This document shows positions 44,855 to 55,928 of a stretch of 64,000 bases of DNA, piece by piece. Position 1 is the stretch's first letter; every line of letters starts with the position of its first letter. The stretch is from positions 186,001 to 250,000 of the forward strand of contig JAOTON010001374.1 in NCBI GenBank assembly GCA_034440635.1, read 5' to 3'. The notes under the pieces were generated by a model. That model was not told the origin of the DNA and searched no databases. It saw only the letters and a program-made list of their open reading frames with translations. A program made the translations under genes and the position numbers. Origin of the DNA: Lepas anatifera (taxonomy: Eukaryota; Arthropoda; Thecostraca; Lepadidae).

Positions 44855-45015
44855 TGGGGCTTATCGACGCACCAACTGCCAGAGTCATATGGCGTCGCCA
44901 ACTCTTCCCTGTTGGAAGGGTTTTCGGGAGCCAGCTTGTCCTTGTTCGGAAGCCGCCGGGCCTTGAACCCGGGTCGGCTGCGTGGAAGCCAGCTCGCTGA
45001 CCACCCACTACCCCC
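44855..45015 (-). mobile_element. tRNA-related SINE, copy 2, inside LINE-2w ORF1
   Basis: On the minus strand: GTAGTGGGTGGTCAGCGAGC (A-box region), then CCGACCCGGGTTCAAGGCCC with a good B-box (GGTTCAAGGCC). A body with TTGGCGACGCC and TTGGTGCGTCGATAAG matches copy 1 at 26936. It separates two halves of ORF1 coding sequence. Confidence 0.65.
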
Positions 45016-45336
45016 TACCTCAGCATCGGAAAGGGGTTCAGATTCGGGAGGGGCACCAGGTGCCGTCTCTGGTTCACCAGCAGGAGCAACCGGCTGGTGG
45101 TCGGGAGCGGGGACTTTGCCCCGCTCCCCACCCCAGCAGGTGCCAGGGGCGGGGGATGGAAGCGGGAGCAGCGCCCCGCTCCCGCGACCCAGCCCCCATA
45201 GGAGGGGGCTGTGGAGGAGGTGCCGTCACTGGCCCAGGAGCCGGGGCGGCGGGCTGGCCAGAGATAACCAGCCCCATACTACCTGCCAAGCGGACGAAGT
45301 CCGCAATGGTCAGGCGTCGAATGACTTCCTCCGGGG

Positions 45337-46197
45337 TCATCCGTGGTGATGGTGAGGAACTTCCTGCGGCAGCTGCCTGGGAGTACGTTTTCCGCGGGCA
45401 GCGGGCCTCGTATGCCCCCGGGCCTCACGGAAACTCATACGACCTTTTACCTTGATCGCCATGATCTCCTTCTCCTTTTCAAGCATTGGGCAGTCACGGT
45501 CGGCAGCTGAGTGAGGGGTCTGACCTTTCCCGCAGTTAACACAAAACTTATTTGCTAAGCAATCATCGACTACATGATCTGTTGATCCGCATCTCGCACA
45601 TACTTGCTTCCCCTTACACGTGGTTGTGGTGTGACCGTATCGCTGGCACCGAAAACATCTCATAGGTGATGGGATGAAGAGTCGAACACCGATTCTGACA
45701 TATCCTACAAATACGTGATCGGGAACGTCTGTCTTATCGAAGGTGAGAACAATTGTGTCACTTTCCTCTACTTCGGCACCTCTCCTAGTTTTCATACGCC
45801 GCGCCTCAACTACACCAAAGCCGGCAAGGCCGTCAACAATTTCCTCCTCACAAACACCCCTCAGGTCCGGACAACGGATGACACCTTTCGAGAAGTTTTT
45901 TGTACGATGCGCTTCAACAGAAATGAAAATTTTGCACGTCTTTTGGAAACCAGAATCCTTCCTCGTGAAAGTCAGTTCCAACACAGAAAGTGCACGCTCT
46001 GCGTCCTCGGTTTTCGCGAACTCTACCTCCAAAGCTCCATCACGCAAACGCTCACAACGCACTACCTTGCCAAGATGATCAAGCGCCTCTTTTCGTTTGA
46101 AGGGTGACAGTGACCCAAGGGATGTGTTCCGTCCTCGCATCACTAGGACACGGGGACAGGACGGTTTCGCAGCTGGTTTTTGCGGACCAGGTGGCAC
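45337..46197 (-). CDS. LINE-2w ORF1 (zinc-knuckle Gag-like protein), part
   Basis: A 286-codon frame. The first half has a nucleic-acid-binding layout (KRKEALDHLGKVVRCERLRD ... GVIRCPDLRGVCEEEIVDGL). The second half holds three knuckles: CFRCQRYGHTTTTC, CARCGSTDHVVDDC and CVNCGKGQTPHSAADRDC. This ORF1 type accompanies I/R1/jockey LINEs and coats the element RNA. A frame at 46360-46198 (MSSRLVAPSFEGGHTLLAET) probably holds the original start, joined by a shift. The frame ends in HHHHG because of a second shift near 45345; the adjacent frame continues MTPEEVIRRLTIADFVRLAG to about 45074. Confidence 0.75.
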   Translation of the reverse strand: MPPGPQKPAAKPSCPRVLVMRGRNTSLGSLSPFKRKEALDHLGKVVRCERLRDGALEVEFAKTEDAERALSVLELTFTRKDSGFQKTCKIFISVEAHRTKNFSKGVIRCPDLRGVCEEEIVDGLAGFGVVEARRMKTRRGAEVEESDTIVLTFDKTDVPDHVFVGYVRIGVRLFIPSPMRCFRCQRYGHTTTTCKGKQVCARCGSTDHVVDDCLANKFCVNCGKGQTPHSAADRDCPMLEKEKEIMAIKVKGRMSFREARGHTRPAARGKRTPRQLPQEVPHHHHG

Positions 46198-46360
46198 GGC
46201 TCGGTCTGTCCCTCCCCCCTCTAGGGGGGTGGGAGGTGTCGACCTCCTGTGGAGGGTGAGGAGAGAGGTTTGTGGTGTTAGTATCCATGAGAATGTGTTT
46301 AGTTTCAGCCAGCAACGTGTGCCCCCCTTCGAACGAGGGTGCTACTAGGCGAGACGACAC

Positions 46361-48752
46361 ACGGGCTGGCTATACGGGGGAGACGCCGCCGTTACAGAGG
46401 GGGAGAGAGACTCACCAAACCCCCCTGCCCCGACGACGGTCCCCCCTTGCACCTAGCCTAGACGACCCCGGGCGGGGCCTGACACCCCACCCTCCCCAGG
46501 TGAAGTTGGGACCTCACCCAAGGAGGGAGGGGCAGCCGAGCCCCACCAAAGGCCGACAGACTTTTACAATGCTGCTACTCTTGTCGATGCCCTCAAGAGT
46601 TCCCCGCCCTTGCGGAAATCCAGACCAAAGTGGAGTGTTGCTAGAGGACGACGAACGAACACAGCGCCTCCCTCAGCTCAGCTACCAGGACTCCTTCATC
46701 CCGGGGTACGGGTCGGTGCGCAGCACACCTTAAAAAGACAGGCGCCCTCGCACGGCCTCATCGGAGCAGGCGACTACCACCTGCTCGTCACAACTGATTC
46801 CCGGCTGGTCCGAGAGAAGCGAGCCCCCGGCCTGCAGGGCCGGCGATTAGAGGGATCCAATCGTCAGCCACACGAGCCGGAGGCCCACATACACCCAGAC
46901 CATCCAGGAATCATAGGCACGTGCGGGGACGCCCATAACACTGGGAAAAAATGGGTAACTGGGAAGTTATGAGTTGGAAAAGGAGGAGGGTCGGTATGCG
47001 CTGTCCAGCCCAGACGCGCGCCGCACGCGACCGAGGTGTCCACACTCAAGACGAGCCAGAATGCACACACCCCCGCCACCCGCGGAGACACGCCGGGCCA
47101 GACAACGCAGACAGTGGGCAGGAGAGGTGTTTAGGAGTGGACAGAAAGGATACGGGTGGAAAGACATGGAGAGATAAGGAAATAAGGAAAGAAGAGGAAA
47201 AGGAACAATGAGTTGGTGGGATTTGAATTTAGGAAGGCCAAGAAAGGATGAGGATGGCAGTTTCGATTTGGCCTCTCGCCCGAAGACGAGGGGCGAAACC
47301 CATCCTGCCAACTGGGGTCGCGGGTGTCGTCACATCCCGTGCCCAATTATCCATGTGCCGGACCAGTCAGCAGGTGCCAACAAGTCCAGCAGATGAAAAT
47401 CGGTCCCCTGCGGGGGCACGCTTATCAATGTGATTTGCTATGCGTGATATGCTTTGATATTGAGTTAAATCAGAAATTTTCCATACGACATTTTCTGGGT
47501 TTTCGAGTTATCTTTATATATTTATAACGACACGTTTAACTCGTAGGTCTCTGGCGGCCATGTGACTATTTGTGAGCCGTAATCCCGAGCCGGTGGGGTC
47601 CCGTGATGGAGCCAGATGTCTGTGTACGGCGAGATGTAGAAGCTGCGCGTTGCTGTCATCTATGGAAGCGCAACGAGTCGGTACGTTTAGATTGCAAAAG
47701 TGTTGTGTTTCGGATTAGCGCCTAGTAGGTAACGTCGCTCAATAATTGTGAAGTTATGCTTCAAGGTATTAGTATGATGGATATTTAGAGTTGATCGTGG
47801 AACGGATTAATCGATAATTACGTTATATTTGGCTCGAAGTGGCGTCCCTGTGAGCATGGGGGTTTTTCCGAATTGTGATGCTCGTTTTCGTCCGCAGAAA
47901 CGGAATAAAACCGTCTCGTAAGAAATGGTTTCCAGTCTTCGAGCTGCTCTTTCGAGATCGGCGCGCGGCACTTTACATTCAGAGACAAATTAAAAACACG
48001 AACTATTGCACGTAATTTTGCTAGTCGAAACTGATGCTTAAAACTGCCTGAGGCTAAAACTGGTATGAGACATCATGAAATTCACATTGCTCGAAAACCA
48101 AGCAATCGTCACCATGTTGAGCCACCACACCATTCTTAAAGCCTACTACTAACAAAGGCCAAAGGCCTTGAAATGTAGTGCTTCTGACGTAATATAGATG
48201 GTTTGATGACGTCAGCTCCTTACGACTGAATTTCGAAATCCTTAGAAATCGCGCGGGTCAGGGTAAATTATAACATTTATTTTTGAAGTTTTTTTTGCAA
48301 AAGAAACTTGAGAGTACCCCAAATATGAAATCAAAATCTTTTCTATTCGGCAAAAAATATTACTTAGCAATATTTTGGGTCATGTCACTCGAAACTTTGA
48401 GTGGAACAATGCAAGCATTGTCAAAAATTTCGACATCCTTGACTTTAAAGAGTAATGCTATAGTTTTACTATGTTTTTGTGGTTTATCATATATGAAATT
48501 TAAAATTGTGCTGTCTTAGTTTGATAAAACGATCCCAATATTGGACATTTGTTCTACAGTTTCTAAAGAAATAATACCTAAAGAGGGAATCTTCACGGAT
48601 CATGAAAATTGCACCTCTATGTATTTCTCAGAATATCTCCAAAGGCAGCCAAAATATTTATATGAATTTCAGGATGCTTTTAGAAAAATAACGAAAGATT
48701 AAGGTAAAATTAGTTTTTTCCATTACAAACGCAAAATCTCTGCGTGATTTAA
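46361..48752. other. No gene recognised; possible LINE 5' UTR then AT-rich DNA
   Basis: 46.4-47.4 kb is GC-rich with many short frames and no known motif. It may be the 5' UTR of LINE-2w. From 47.43 kb the sequence turns AT-rich without recognisable features. Confidence 0.35.
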
Positions 48753-49155
48753 TCGGAATGTGGCACCTTCACAACATGATTTTACTGCGATAGCCAGTTG
48801 TAAGCAGGTCGGAAAACCCGGTACTCCATATTTCTTTGTCTTGGAACTCGATATTTCCGTAGAAAAAGCTAAACCTACCTGATCCAGCCCCTCAGCCCCG
48901 TCGCCGGCGGTTGTTGTGAGCCACTGGTGTGACGACTATGCTGACGTCACGATAAGCACGCCAATGAGCCCTTAGCGTTTCGTTGGTGGGGTTGCCGATT
49001 GTGCTCATCCCGGCTTATTTATTTCTTTTCTGAGAGTATTTTTAAAGCATATGCTTTGTCTTTTTAGAGAAATCGTGGGTGGTTTCATTATTTTTTACTA
49101 AAAGTATCCCTAATAACACTAAATTCCAGGATTCGACCAAGGTGCCACATTCCCT
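48753..49155 (+). mobile_element. TTAA-flanked MITE, copy C (403 bp)
   Basis: TTAA lies at 48749-48752 and 49156-49159. The ends are TCGGAATGTGGCACCTTC and the complement GGTGCCACATTCCCT. It is shorter than copies A and B, implying internal deletion. Confidence 0.8.
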
Positions 49156-49817
49156 TTAAAGATTGAGAATTTCGACATCCTTTTCACACTCAGGGGCCTG
49201 CCTGGTCAGTTTACTCGCATTAGAAAAACCGTACTTGGCAACCGGTGTCGACAGGCTGGCCTGAATTTAACGCGAGATGTCTTTCTAGCATTGTGAAATT
49301 TAATTTTCCGCAATTGAGATTAGTGTCTGCCAAACCGTGGTGTTTGTGTACGTTTCTGGATTGCATGCAGGGTATCGAAGCTCATAAGTACGTTTGAGAG
49401 TTGGTAAGTTTTCAGTAGCCAGTGTTGGTATGTCTTATGGCTTAAGCAGGGTAATTCTGAACCTCAACCTGTTGTTCATTATTTATTTCAATGAGGGTAG
49501 TATAATTCAAGCTTGAGAAATCCAGGCACCTGGGTAAAGGTAAGTTAATATTTTCATGGGACCCATTTGACTAGGCATTTTTATTGTGTGATTGCATGCT
49601 GCAATTTCTCCATGAATGCAAGTGAAAACAGAGGGAGTGAATCCCGCTGGTGTAGGTATAATTTAAAAAACATTTGTTTGAACATATTTTGTTCAAATGG
49701 ACAAGTTTTGGAATTTTCCCTGCATTTTAGACATTTCAGCCTGTTAAAGGTTCTAAAGCACGACCTACCTCACCCGAGGCATTGTTTTGGTAGGTAGGTA
49801 TTCCAGACTTTGCTTTA
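49156..49817. other. Non-coding stretch
   Basis: AT-rich; nothing recognised. Confidence 0.4.
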
Positions 49818-50157
49818 TCAGAAGCCGGTGACGAACGAAGTAAGAAACGGCTTCTATTCTGACAGTTTTTCCGGTCTCGTCGTTGTCAGAAGCCGGTGAC
49901 GAACGAAGTAAGAAACGGCTTCTATTCTGACAGTTTTTCCGGTCTCGTCGTTGTCAGAAGCCGGTGACGAACGAAGTAAGAAACGGCTTCTATTCTGACA
50001 GTTTTTCCGGTCTCGTCGTTGTCAGAAGCCGGTGACGAACTAAGTAAGAAACGGCTTCTATTCTGACAGTTTTTCCGGTCTCGTCGTTGTCAGAAGCCGG
50101 TGACGAACGAAGTAAGAAACGGCTTCTATTCTGACAGTTTTTCCGGTCTCCTCGTCG
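49818..50157. repeat. 68-bp tandem repeat, five copies with internal hairpin
   Basis: Units start at 49818, 49886, 49954, 50022 and 50090, nearly identical (one G/T change in unit 4, one difference at the end of unit 5). Each holds AGAAGCCG and, 20 bases later, CGGCTTCT, an 8-bp stem. Confidence 0.95.
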
Positions 50158-50164
50158 TCGTTGT

Positions 50165-51425
50165 CGTTGTTGTTGTCTGTTCTGAGCGCTGGTATCAGAG
50201 ACCTAAAACTTTTGTGGATAGAAGGCACTTCCAAATGAATAAGCACCACGGTTGTCAATTTTCACAATTTTGCCCAGAATTTTGCATTATGTGATTTTTA
50301 ACTTTTATTTTTCTATTTTTTGCTAATTCATCTAGACTCTTCAAACTTGCACCCTTTTGCAACAGTGAAATTTGTAGTTCACACAAGAAGTTCGAACGAA
50401 AAAGTTTTATATTTTATTCTCCAAATTAGCTTTTAAACTTTGCACCCTAAATTTGGCATAAAACTCATGGTCTAAACTATAGGCTCGAAATATCTGAAGC
50501 TACGGCAGTTCAGGTTCTAAGTCAAATATCCACTTATAGGCCTGTTTGTGCAGTTCTGCACAAGCACAAAAACAAAATGAAAACGGAAATCTGAGGGTCC
50601 TTTTTGCTCTATTCCGTGAAGGTCTGCATTTCCCAAAATATCAGTCAAACCCTTATATCTTCGGATCTAATTAATAAAATTTAGTTTCCATTTCAGATAA
50701 TAAAAGAAAATAGCCTGCCTTATTATATATTTAGAGATAAAAACTTTCAGACTGAAACTTTATATTTTATAGGCAAAAATAAAACATAAGTTTTGAAACT
50801 TTTTATTCTCAGCCCCCTGGTTTCCAGACCATGATAGCTACGGTATTGAACTTAACACGGCTGGATAGCAAACTTTGTTGCCGTCATTTTTCTCACTCAT
50901 ACCCCCCATTTATCTCTTACGGCTTCCGCGCTAACAGCCGTAAAGTACATTTGAAAGTGGTAATTTTATCGGTTCATTTTTGCTTCACACCAGGATTTCG
51001 AATGGTTAATATAGATGGAAGTGGATGAAATTCGGCAAAAAGCTAGTTCAAAGACATATCTTGCCATTGCAACAGGTTGCATATCATTGTAAGAACTGTG
51101 TACCTTTAATTAAATGTTATACACAATGCTAGCATGTTCCCGCTCGAAACCTTACCCCGCCGTTCGGCCGTAGCGTCGCTGCGGGCGGCGCACTGGTAGC
51201 TTCTATGCGAGACAGATGCCATAGCTATCTACGCATGCTATAGACCAGCGCGAATGCCCGGTGGTGGCAGGGTAGCCTGTCTCGTTTCGGCTCCTCTACT
51301 CGTGCGGCGGGAGCGTTGTCTATTAGATATTCATATCAGTCGGACGGCCGGGTGGCGGCCGTGCGGTAGGGTCCCGCTCGCTGCGGCGACTTGCGACGAA
51401 TAAAAACAAAATGGTGGTCAGGAAC
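50165..51425 (+). repeat. 1.25-kb dispersed repeat, copy 1
   Basis: Matches 54026-55297 in the same orientation from TTGTTGTCTGTTCTGAGCGC to AAAATGGTGGTCAGGAACTG, with scattered substitutions. No coding frame is conserved between the two copies. Copy 1 is preceded by the 68-bp array. Confidence 0.85.
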
Positions 51426-51426
51426 T

Positions 51427-51792
51427 GGTTTGCTTGTTTGGTTTGTTGTGTTTTGTTTCTTTATGTGTGTCCAAATCTTACTGTGTATGCGTGTGATAGG
51501 TCTGGTAAAAGTGATGTGTTTTATGAGAGAGATAAGAGAGGCCCCACCACTTAAGCCTTCGGGCTTTTGCGTCAATCTATTTGTTATACCTGTCATATTG
51601 TTTCCGTCCAATAAAAGTTTATCATCTATCTATCTATCTACCCACTAGTCAATGCATCCTCTAACCATAGGTAACACTGGCCAAAGGATCCACCGTTGCA
51701 CACCATTTCTTTCCCAGCCGAATAAACCTCTTTGTGGTGATACCATGACACGTGACTCCTTGCACTCCCTGCTTAAATAAACTTAATAAGCA
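51427..51792 (+). repeat. 365-bp repeat with (ATCT)n, copy 1
   Basis: Starts CTGGTTTGCTTGTTTGG and includes AATAAAAGTTTATCATCTAT (polyA-signal-like then ATCT repeats). It ends at AAGCAGTGGCGGATCC and is nearly identical to 63272-63640. Confidence 0.85.
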
Positions 51793-52536
51793 GTGGCGGA
51801 TCCAGGCCATTAGTATGGGGGTGGGGCTAGTGAGCTCGAGCATAGGCGGATCCAGGACATCAGTACGGGGTGGGGCTAAAGAGCTCGAGCATAGGCGGAT
51901 CCAGGACATCAGGAGCGGGTTGGAACTCGGGACCTCGAGCATAGGCAGATCCAGGACATCAATACGGGGGTGGGGCTAAGGAGCTCGAGCATAGGCGGAT
52001 CCAGGACATCAGTAGGGGGATGGGCCTAAGGAGTTCGAGCATAGGCGGATCCAGGACATCAGTTCGGGGTGGGGCTAAGGAGCTCAAACATAGGCGGATC
52101 CAGGACATCAGTACGGGAGAGGGGCTAAGGAGGTCGACCATAGGCGGATCCAGGACATCAGTACGGGGATGGGCCTAAGGAATTTGATCATAGGCGGATC
52201 CAGGACATCAGTCCGGGGGTGGGGCTAAGGAGCTCGAGCATAGGCGGATCTAGGACATTAGTACGGGGTGGGGCTAAGGAGCTCGAGCATAGGCGTATCC
52301 AGGACATCAGTACGGGGGTGGGGCTAGGGAGCCCGAGCATAGGCAGATCCATGACAGTACGGAGGTGGGGCTACGGAGTTCGAGCATAGGCGGATCCAGG
52401 ACATCAGTAAGGGGGTGGGGCTAAGGAGCTCGAGCATAGGCGGATCCAGGATATCAGTACGGGGATGGGCCTAAGGAGTTCGAGCATAGGCGGATCCAGG
52501 ATATCAGTTCGGGGGTGGGGCTAAGGAACTCGATCA
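51793..52536 (+). repeat. Array of roughly 49-bp GGCGGATCCAGG units, about 15 copies
   Basis: Units of 47-50 bp reading AGGCGGATCCAGGACATCAG, TACGGGGTGGGGCTAAGGAG, CTCGAGCAT. Several units carry substitutions; one is shortened (about 52345). Confidence 0.95.
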
Positions 52537-52860
52537 TAGGCGGATCCAGGATTACCGATAGAGGAGGCACCGTCCCGGGGGAAGGAGTCTAATCCGGAAC
52601 ATAGGGCGCAAATTTTGACACGCAAAATCCTTTCCAAAGGGCGCCAATTTTTGCATCTTAGGGGGAAGGAGTGGGAAGTTATATTTCAGGAGGTGCCATC
52701 GAATGCTTTAGAGGGCGCCGTGGCCATTTCAGGGGGCGCCGAGGATCCACCAAAGGGGGGGTACGTGCCCCCTATCCCCCCACCGCCCTGAATTCACCTA
52801 TTAGCTCCAACCTCCCCGCCATTTTCTCAAAACATCCTCTGCCTATGCTATAGCTGTAGG
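52537..52860 (+). mobile_element. GGCGGATCC-type MITE fragment after the array
   Basis: Begins AGGCGGATCCAGGATTACCG and has the body words GGCCATTTCAGGGGGCGCCG also seen at 33863-34140. The right end is eroded. The array directly precedes it and shares its first 13 bases. Confidence 0.6.
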
Positions 52861-53040
52861 CATTTTCACATGGGGGGACTTAAGCCCACTAGCCTCGCCC
52901 CTTGTATCCGCTATCGTATTTAGACATATAAATAATATATAAATCTCGTTGCACTCTATTCCATATTATCGAACAATATCAATAAGAGGAAATCGGTCAT
53001 GCAGATTTTGAATCTGGTTTTCATGTCAATGAAAGGTCAC

Positions 53041-53720
53041 TGCGCATGCGTAGTGAAGCTAATGAAAACAGAGGCTGTCCCGGTAACCTATGGGTCGATT
53101 TTCTTGAAATTTTGTGAACAAGAAAATGACACGGAATGCAAACCACAAATAATATCATATTGAAGCTGCACTGCCCTGCGCATGCGCAGTAGAAATCTTA
53201 AAGATAGGCCTTAAAGGTGAGGATATTTCAGAAGAGGGCATGAACAGAGGAGAGCCAACATGCTTAAATTTAGCATGAAAGTTTTGACACCCTTGCTTAC
53301 TGCAAAGGTTAGTGCGCATGCGCATTAGAACTTATAGTAATGGAGGCTGTCTCGGCAGCCAAAAGACCGATTTGGCTCAATTTCTGCGAGTAATAGCAGA
53401 ATACTATCTGCTAATCCCAATTCACGGCATTATGACACTGCATTGTTCTGCGCATGCGCAGTAGGAATTCTAAGGAATATTAGGCTATAAGGGATAGTTT
53501 AGACCAGGAGACAAACATACGGCATACCAACATGCTTCAGTCAATTATAACGGTATCTTCGCTCTTATTCACTGCACACTTTACTGCGCATGCGGACTGG
53601 GACCTAGGGTAACCAAAGCTAACTCGGTAAGAAATAGGCTGAATTGAGTGAAGTTCTCCGGGTATAGGTGAAATATGGTCGGCAAACCCATAATATTCTA
53701 TGCTGTTTCTCCTTTCTTCT
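53041..53720. repeat. 136-bp-phased array with TGCGCATGCGCA palindromes
   Basis: TGCGCATGCGCA or one/two-base variants start at 53041, 53177, 53313, 53449 and 53585, each exactly 136 bp apart. Sequence between them shows two alternating unit types: 53041, 53313 and 53585 share GAGGCTGTC-CGG and related words, while 53177 and 53449 share GTAGRAAT and CCAACATGCTT. The true period is therefore 272 bp. The palindrome matches the NRF-1/Ewg consensus YGCGCAYGCGCR. Confidence 0.9.
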
Positions 53721-54025
53721 GGGTATACCCAGTCTTTACTTTACAAACCAAACTTTATACGCGTGTTTATTTATGTGATGACATGAACAGAGGGAAAACG
53801 TGGCGCAGTGTGCAGAAACATGTTAGTTTAGGAAAACATGGGCCTACACATGGATTGAATGGAGTCATAATGAGAACACAAGACCTCAAGTCCCAACATT
53901 GCGTTAGTATATGTATCATACTGCTGAAAACACTCGCCTGTCAATCGAACTGTTTGGCTAACGTACATTGTCACCGGCTTCTCCTGCGCCGGAGCGGCAC
54001 CTGCCGAGGCCGCAGGCCGAGGTTG

Positions 54026-55297
54026 TTGTTGTCTGTTCTGAGCGCTGGTATCAGAGACCTAAAACTTTTGTGGATAGAAGGCACTTCCAAATGAATAAGC
54101 ACCACGGTTGTCAATTTTCAAAATTTTCAAAATTTTGCCCAAAATTTTGCATTATGTTATTTTTAACTTTTATTTTCCTATTTTTTGCTAATTCATCTAG
54201 ACTCTTCAAACTTGCACCCTTTAACATCAGGGAAATTTGTAGTTCACACAAAAAATTGGAAAGAAAAAGGTTTAAATTTAAGTCTCTAAATTAACTTTTA
54301 AACTTTGCACCCTAAATTTGACATAAAACTCATGGTCTAAACTATAAGCTCGAAATAGCTGAAGCTACGGCAGTTCAGGTTCTAAGTCAAATACCCACTT
54401 ATAGGCCTGTTTGTGCAGTTCTGCACAAACACAAAAACAAAATGAAAACGGAAATTTGAAGGTCCTTTTTGGCATATTCCGTGAAGGTCTGTATTTCCCA
54501 AAATATCATTTAAACCCTTATATCTTCGGATCTAATTAATAAAATTTAGTTTCCATTTCAGATAATAAAAGAGAATAGCCTCCCTTATTATATATTTAGA
54601 GATAAAAACTTTCAGACTGAAACTTTTTATTGTATAGGCAAAAATAAATTATAAGTTTCGAAACTTTTTATTCTCAGCCCCCTGGTTTCCGGAACATGAT
54701 AGCTAGCGTATTGAACTTAACACGGCTGGATAGCAAACTTCGTTGCTGTCATTTTTCTCACTCATACCCCCCACTTATCTCTTACGGCGTCCGAGCTATA
54801 AGTCGTAAAATACATTTCAAAGTGGTAATTTTATCGGTTCAGTTTTGCTTCACACCGGGGTTTAGGGGTGGTTAGAGTCATTGCAAGGAAATGAAATTTT
54901 GCATGCAGCTACGTAAGAGACATATCTTGCCATTGCAACAGGTTGCATATCATTGCGACACCAGTCTACCTTTACTTAAATGTAATACATCATGCTAGTA
55001 TGTTTCCCGTTTGAAACCTTACCCCGCCGTTCGGCCGTAGCGTCGCTGCAGGTGGCGCTATGGGAGCTGCTATCCGAGACAGATGCCACAGCTATCTACG
55101 CATGCTATAGACCAGCGCGAATGCCCGGTGTTGGCAGGGTAATCTGTTTCGTTTCGGCTCCTCTACTCGTGCGGCGGTGGCGTTGTCTGTTAGATATTCA
55201 TATCAGTCGGACGGCCGGGTGACGGCCGTGCGGTGGGGTCCTGCGCGCTCTGGCGACTTGCGACGAATAAAAAACAAAATGGTGGTCAGGAACTGAC
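54026..55297 (+). repeat. 1.25-kb dispersed repeat, copy 2
   Basis: Direct repeat of 50165-51425. Just upstream lies one inverted CACCGGCTTCT word and a GC-rich palindromic patch (53985-54020) instead of the 68-bp array. Confidence 0.85.
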
Positions 55298-55631
55298 CAT
55301 TTTCACATACCTCTAGGCTGCCAAGTCGGCTGGACGTGTGTTTGTGGCGCTCCATTAGATTTGATCTTATAGTTAGAATACTTGGTTTTTTCGTGTCATG
55401 AAGAGTTAAAAATAAGCTGAAATCGTAGACTTGAAGTGTTTTTTTTCGAGTGTGAAGTGTAATAGAGTAGAGATCAGTGCGCCACGAACGCCGACGGCAC
55501 GACTGGTAGGCTCGAGGTATTGTAATCGCGGCATTGAGATCACTAGGACATTAATTTGTGCTTGTTAAAAACAGTCTTATAGACAATTAGAGTGTAAAAA
55601 GTCGAAAGGAAGGGAGTCCAGAGAATTCCAA

Positions 55632-55928
55632 ATGGAAAAGTCAGAGATATTAAGTCTGATAGAACATGAGACAGCAGGGTTAAGGATTGAAATCACTCAG
55701 CTGAAAGAAGAAAAAGTAGCCATGCAGGAAAAGTATGCACAGCTCAAACAGGATTTTGATCGTATGAATGCGCATATTGGGCAGCTTTCTGGACTTGTGG
55801 AAAATAATGAGCAACATGGTAGGCAAGATTGTTTGATAATCAGTGGCGGCAGCGTTCCAAACCTTGAGAAGGGGGAAACTCCTCCCCAAACACGAGCTGT
55901 GGTAACAAAGCTGATCAAGTCCAAATTA
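55632..55928 (+). pseudogene. LINE-3w ORF1, N-terminal coiled coil
   Basis: MEKSEILSLIEHETAGLRIE and ITQLKEEKVAMQEKYAQLKQ form a heptad-rich coiled coil; NNEQHGRQDCLIISGGSVPN is the start of an RRM-like part. The frame enters the inserted element after KSKL and soon stops. ORF1 proteins of this type trimerise and bind element RNA. Confidence 0.7.

Larger units (their letters stand above)
40171..46360 (-). mobile_element. LINE-2w, nearly full-length (I-superfamily-like)
   Basis: Reads leftwards: ORF1 with three zinc knuckles, ORF2 endonuclease, RT and RNase H, and a 3' UTR ending in an (ATG)n tail (plus strand CATCATCAT at 40172-40194). ORF2 is broken by one small frameshift near 43065 and by a 225-bp insertion. 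ORF1 is broken by shifts and by a SINE. The 5' end is uncertain; G/C-rich sequence to about 47.4 kb may be its 5' UTR or a different element. Confidence 0.85.

Noticed and set aside
44940..45010. Possible tRNA gene
   Set aside because: A B-box is present but the A-box region is imperfect, no full cloverleaf was apparent, and the same head precedes a SINE body at two places.
49818..50157. CRISPR-like array
   Set aside because: Units are continuous 68-bp tandem repeats with no unique spacers, in a eukaryotic genome.
53719..53732. CTGGGTATACCCAG palindrome near the next expected 136-bp position
   Set aside because: Its centre is off by one base and the sequence is unrelated to TGCGCATGCGCA; probably chance.
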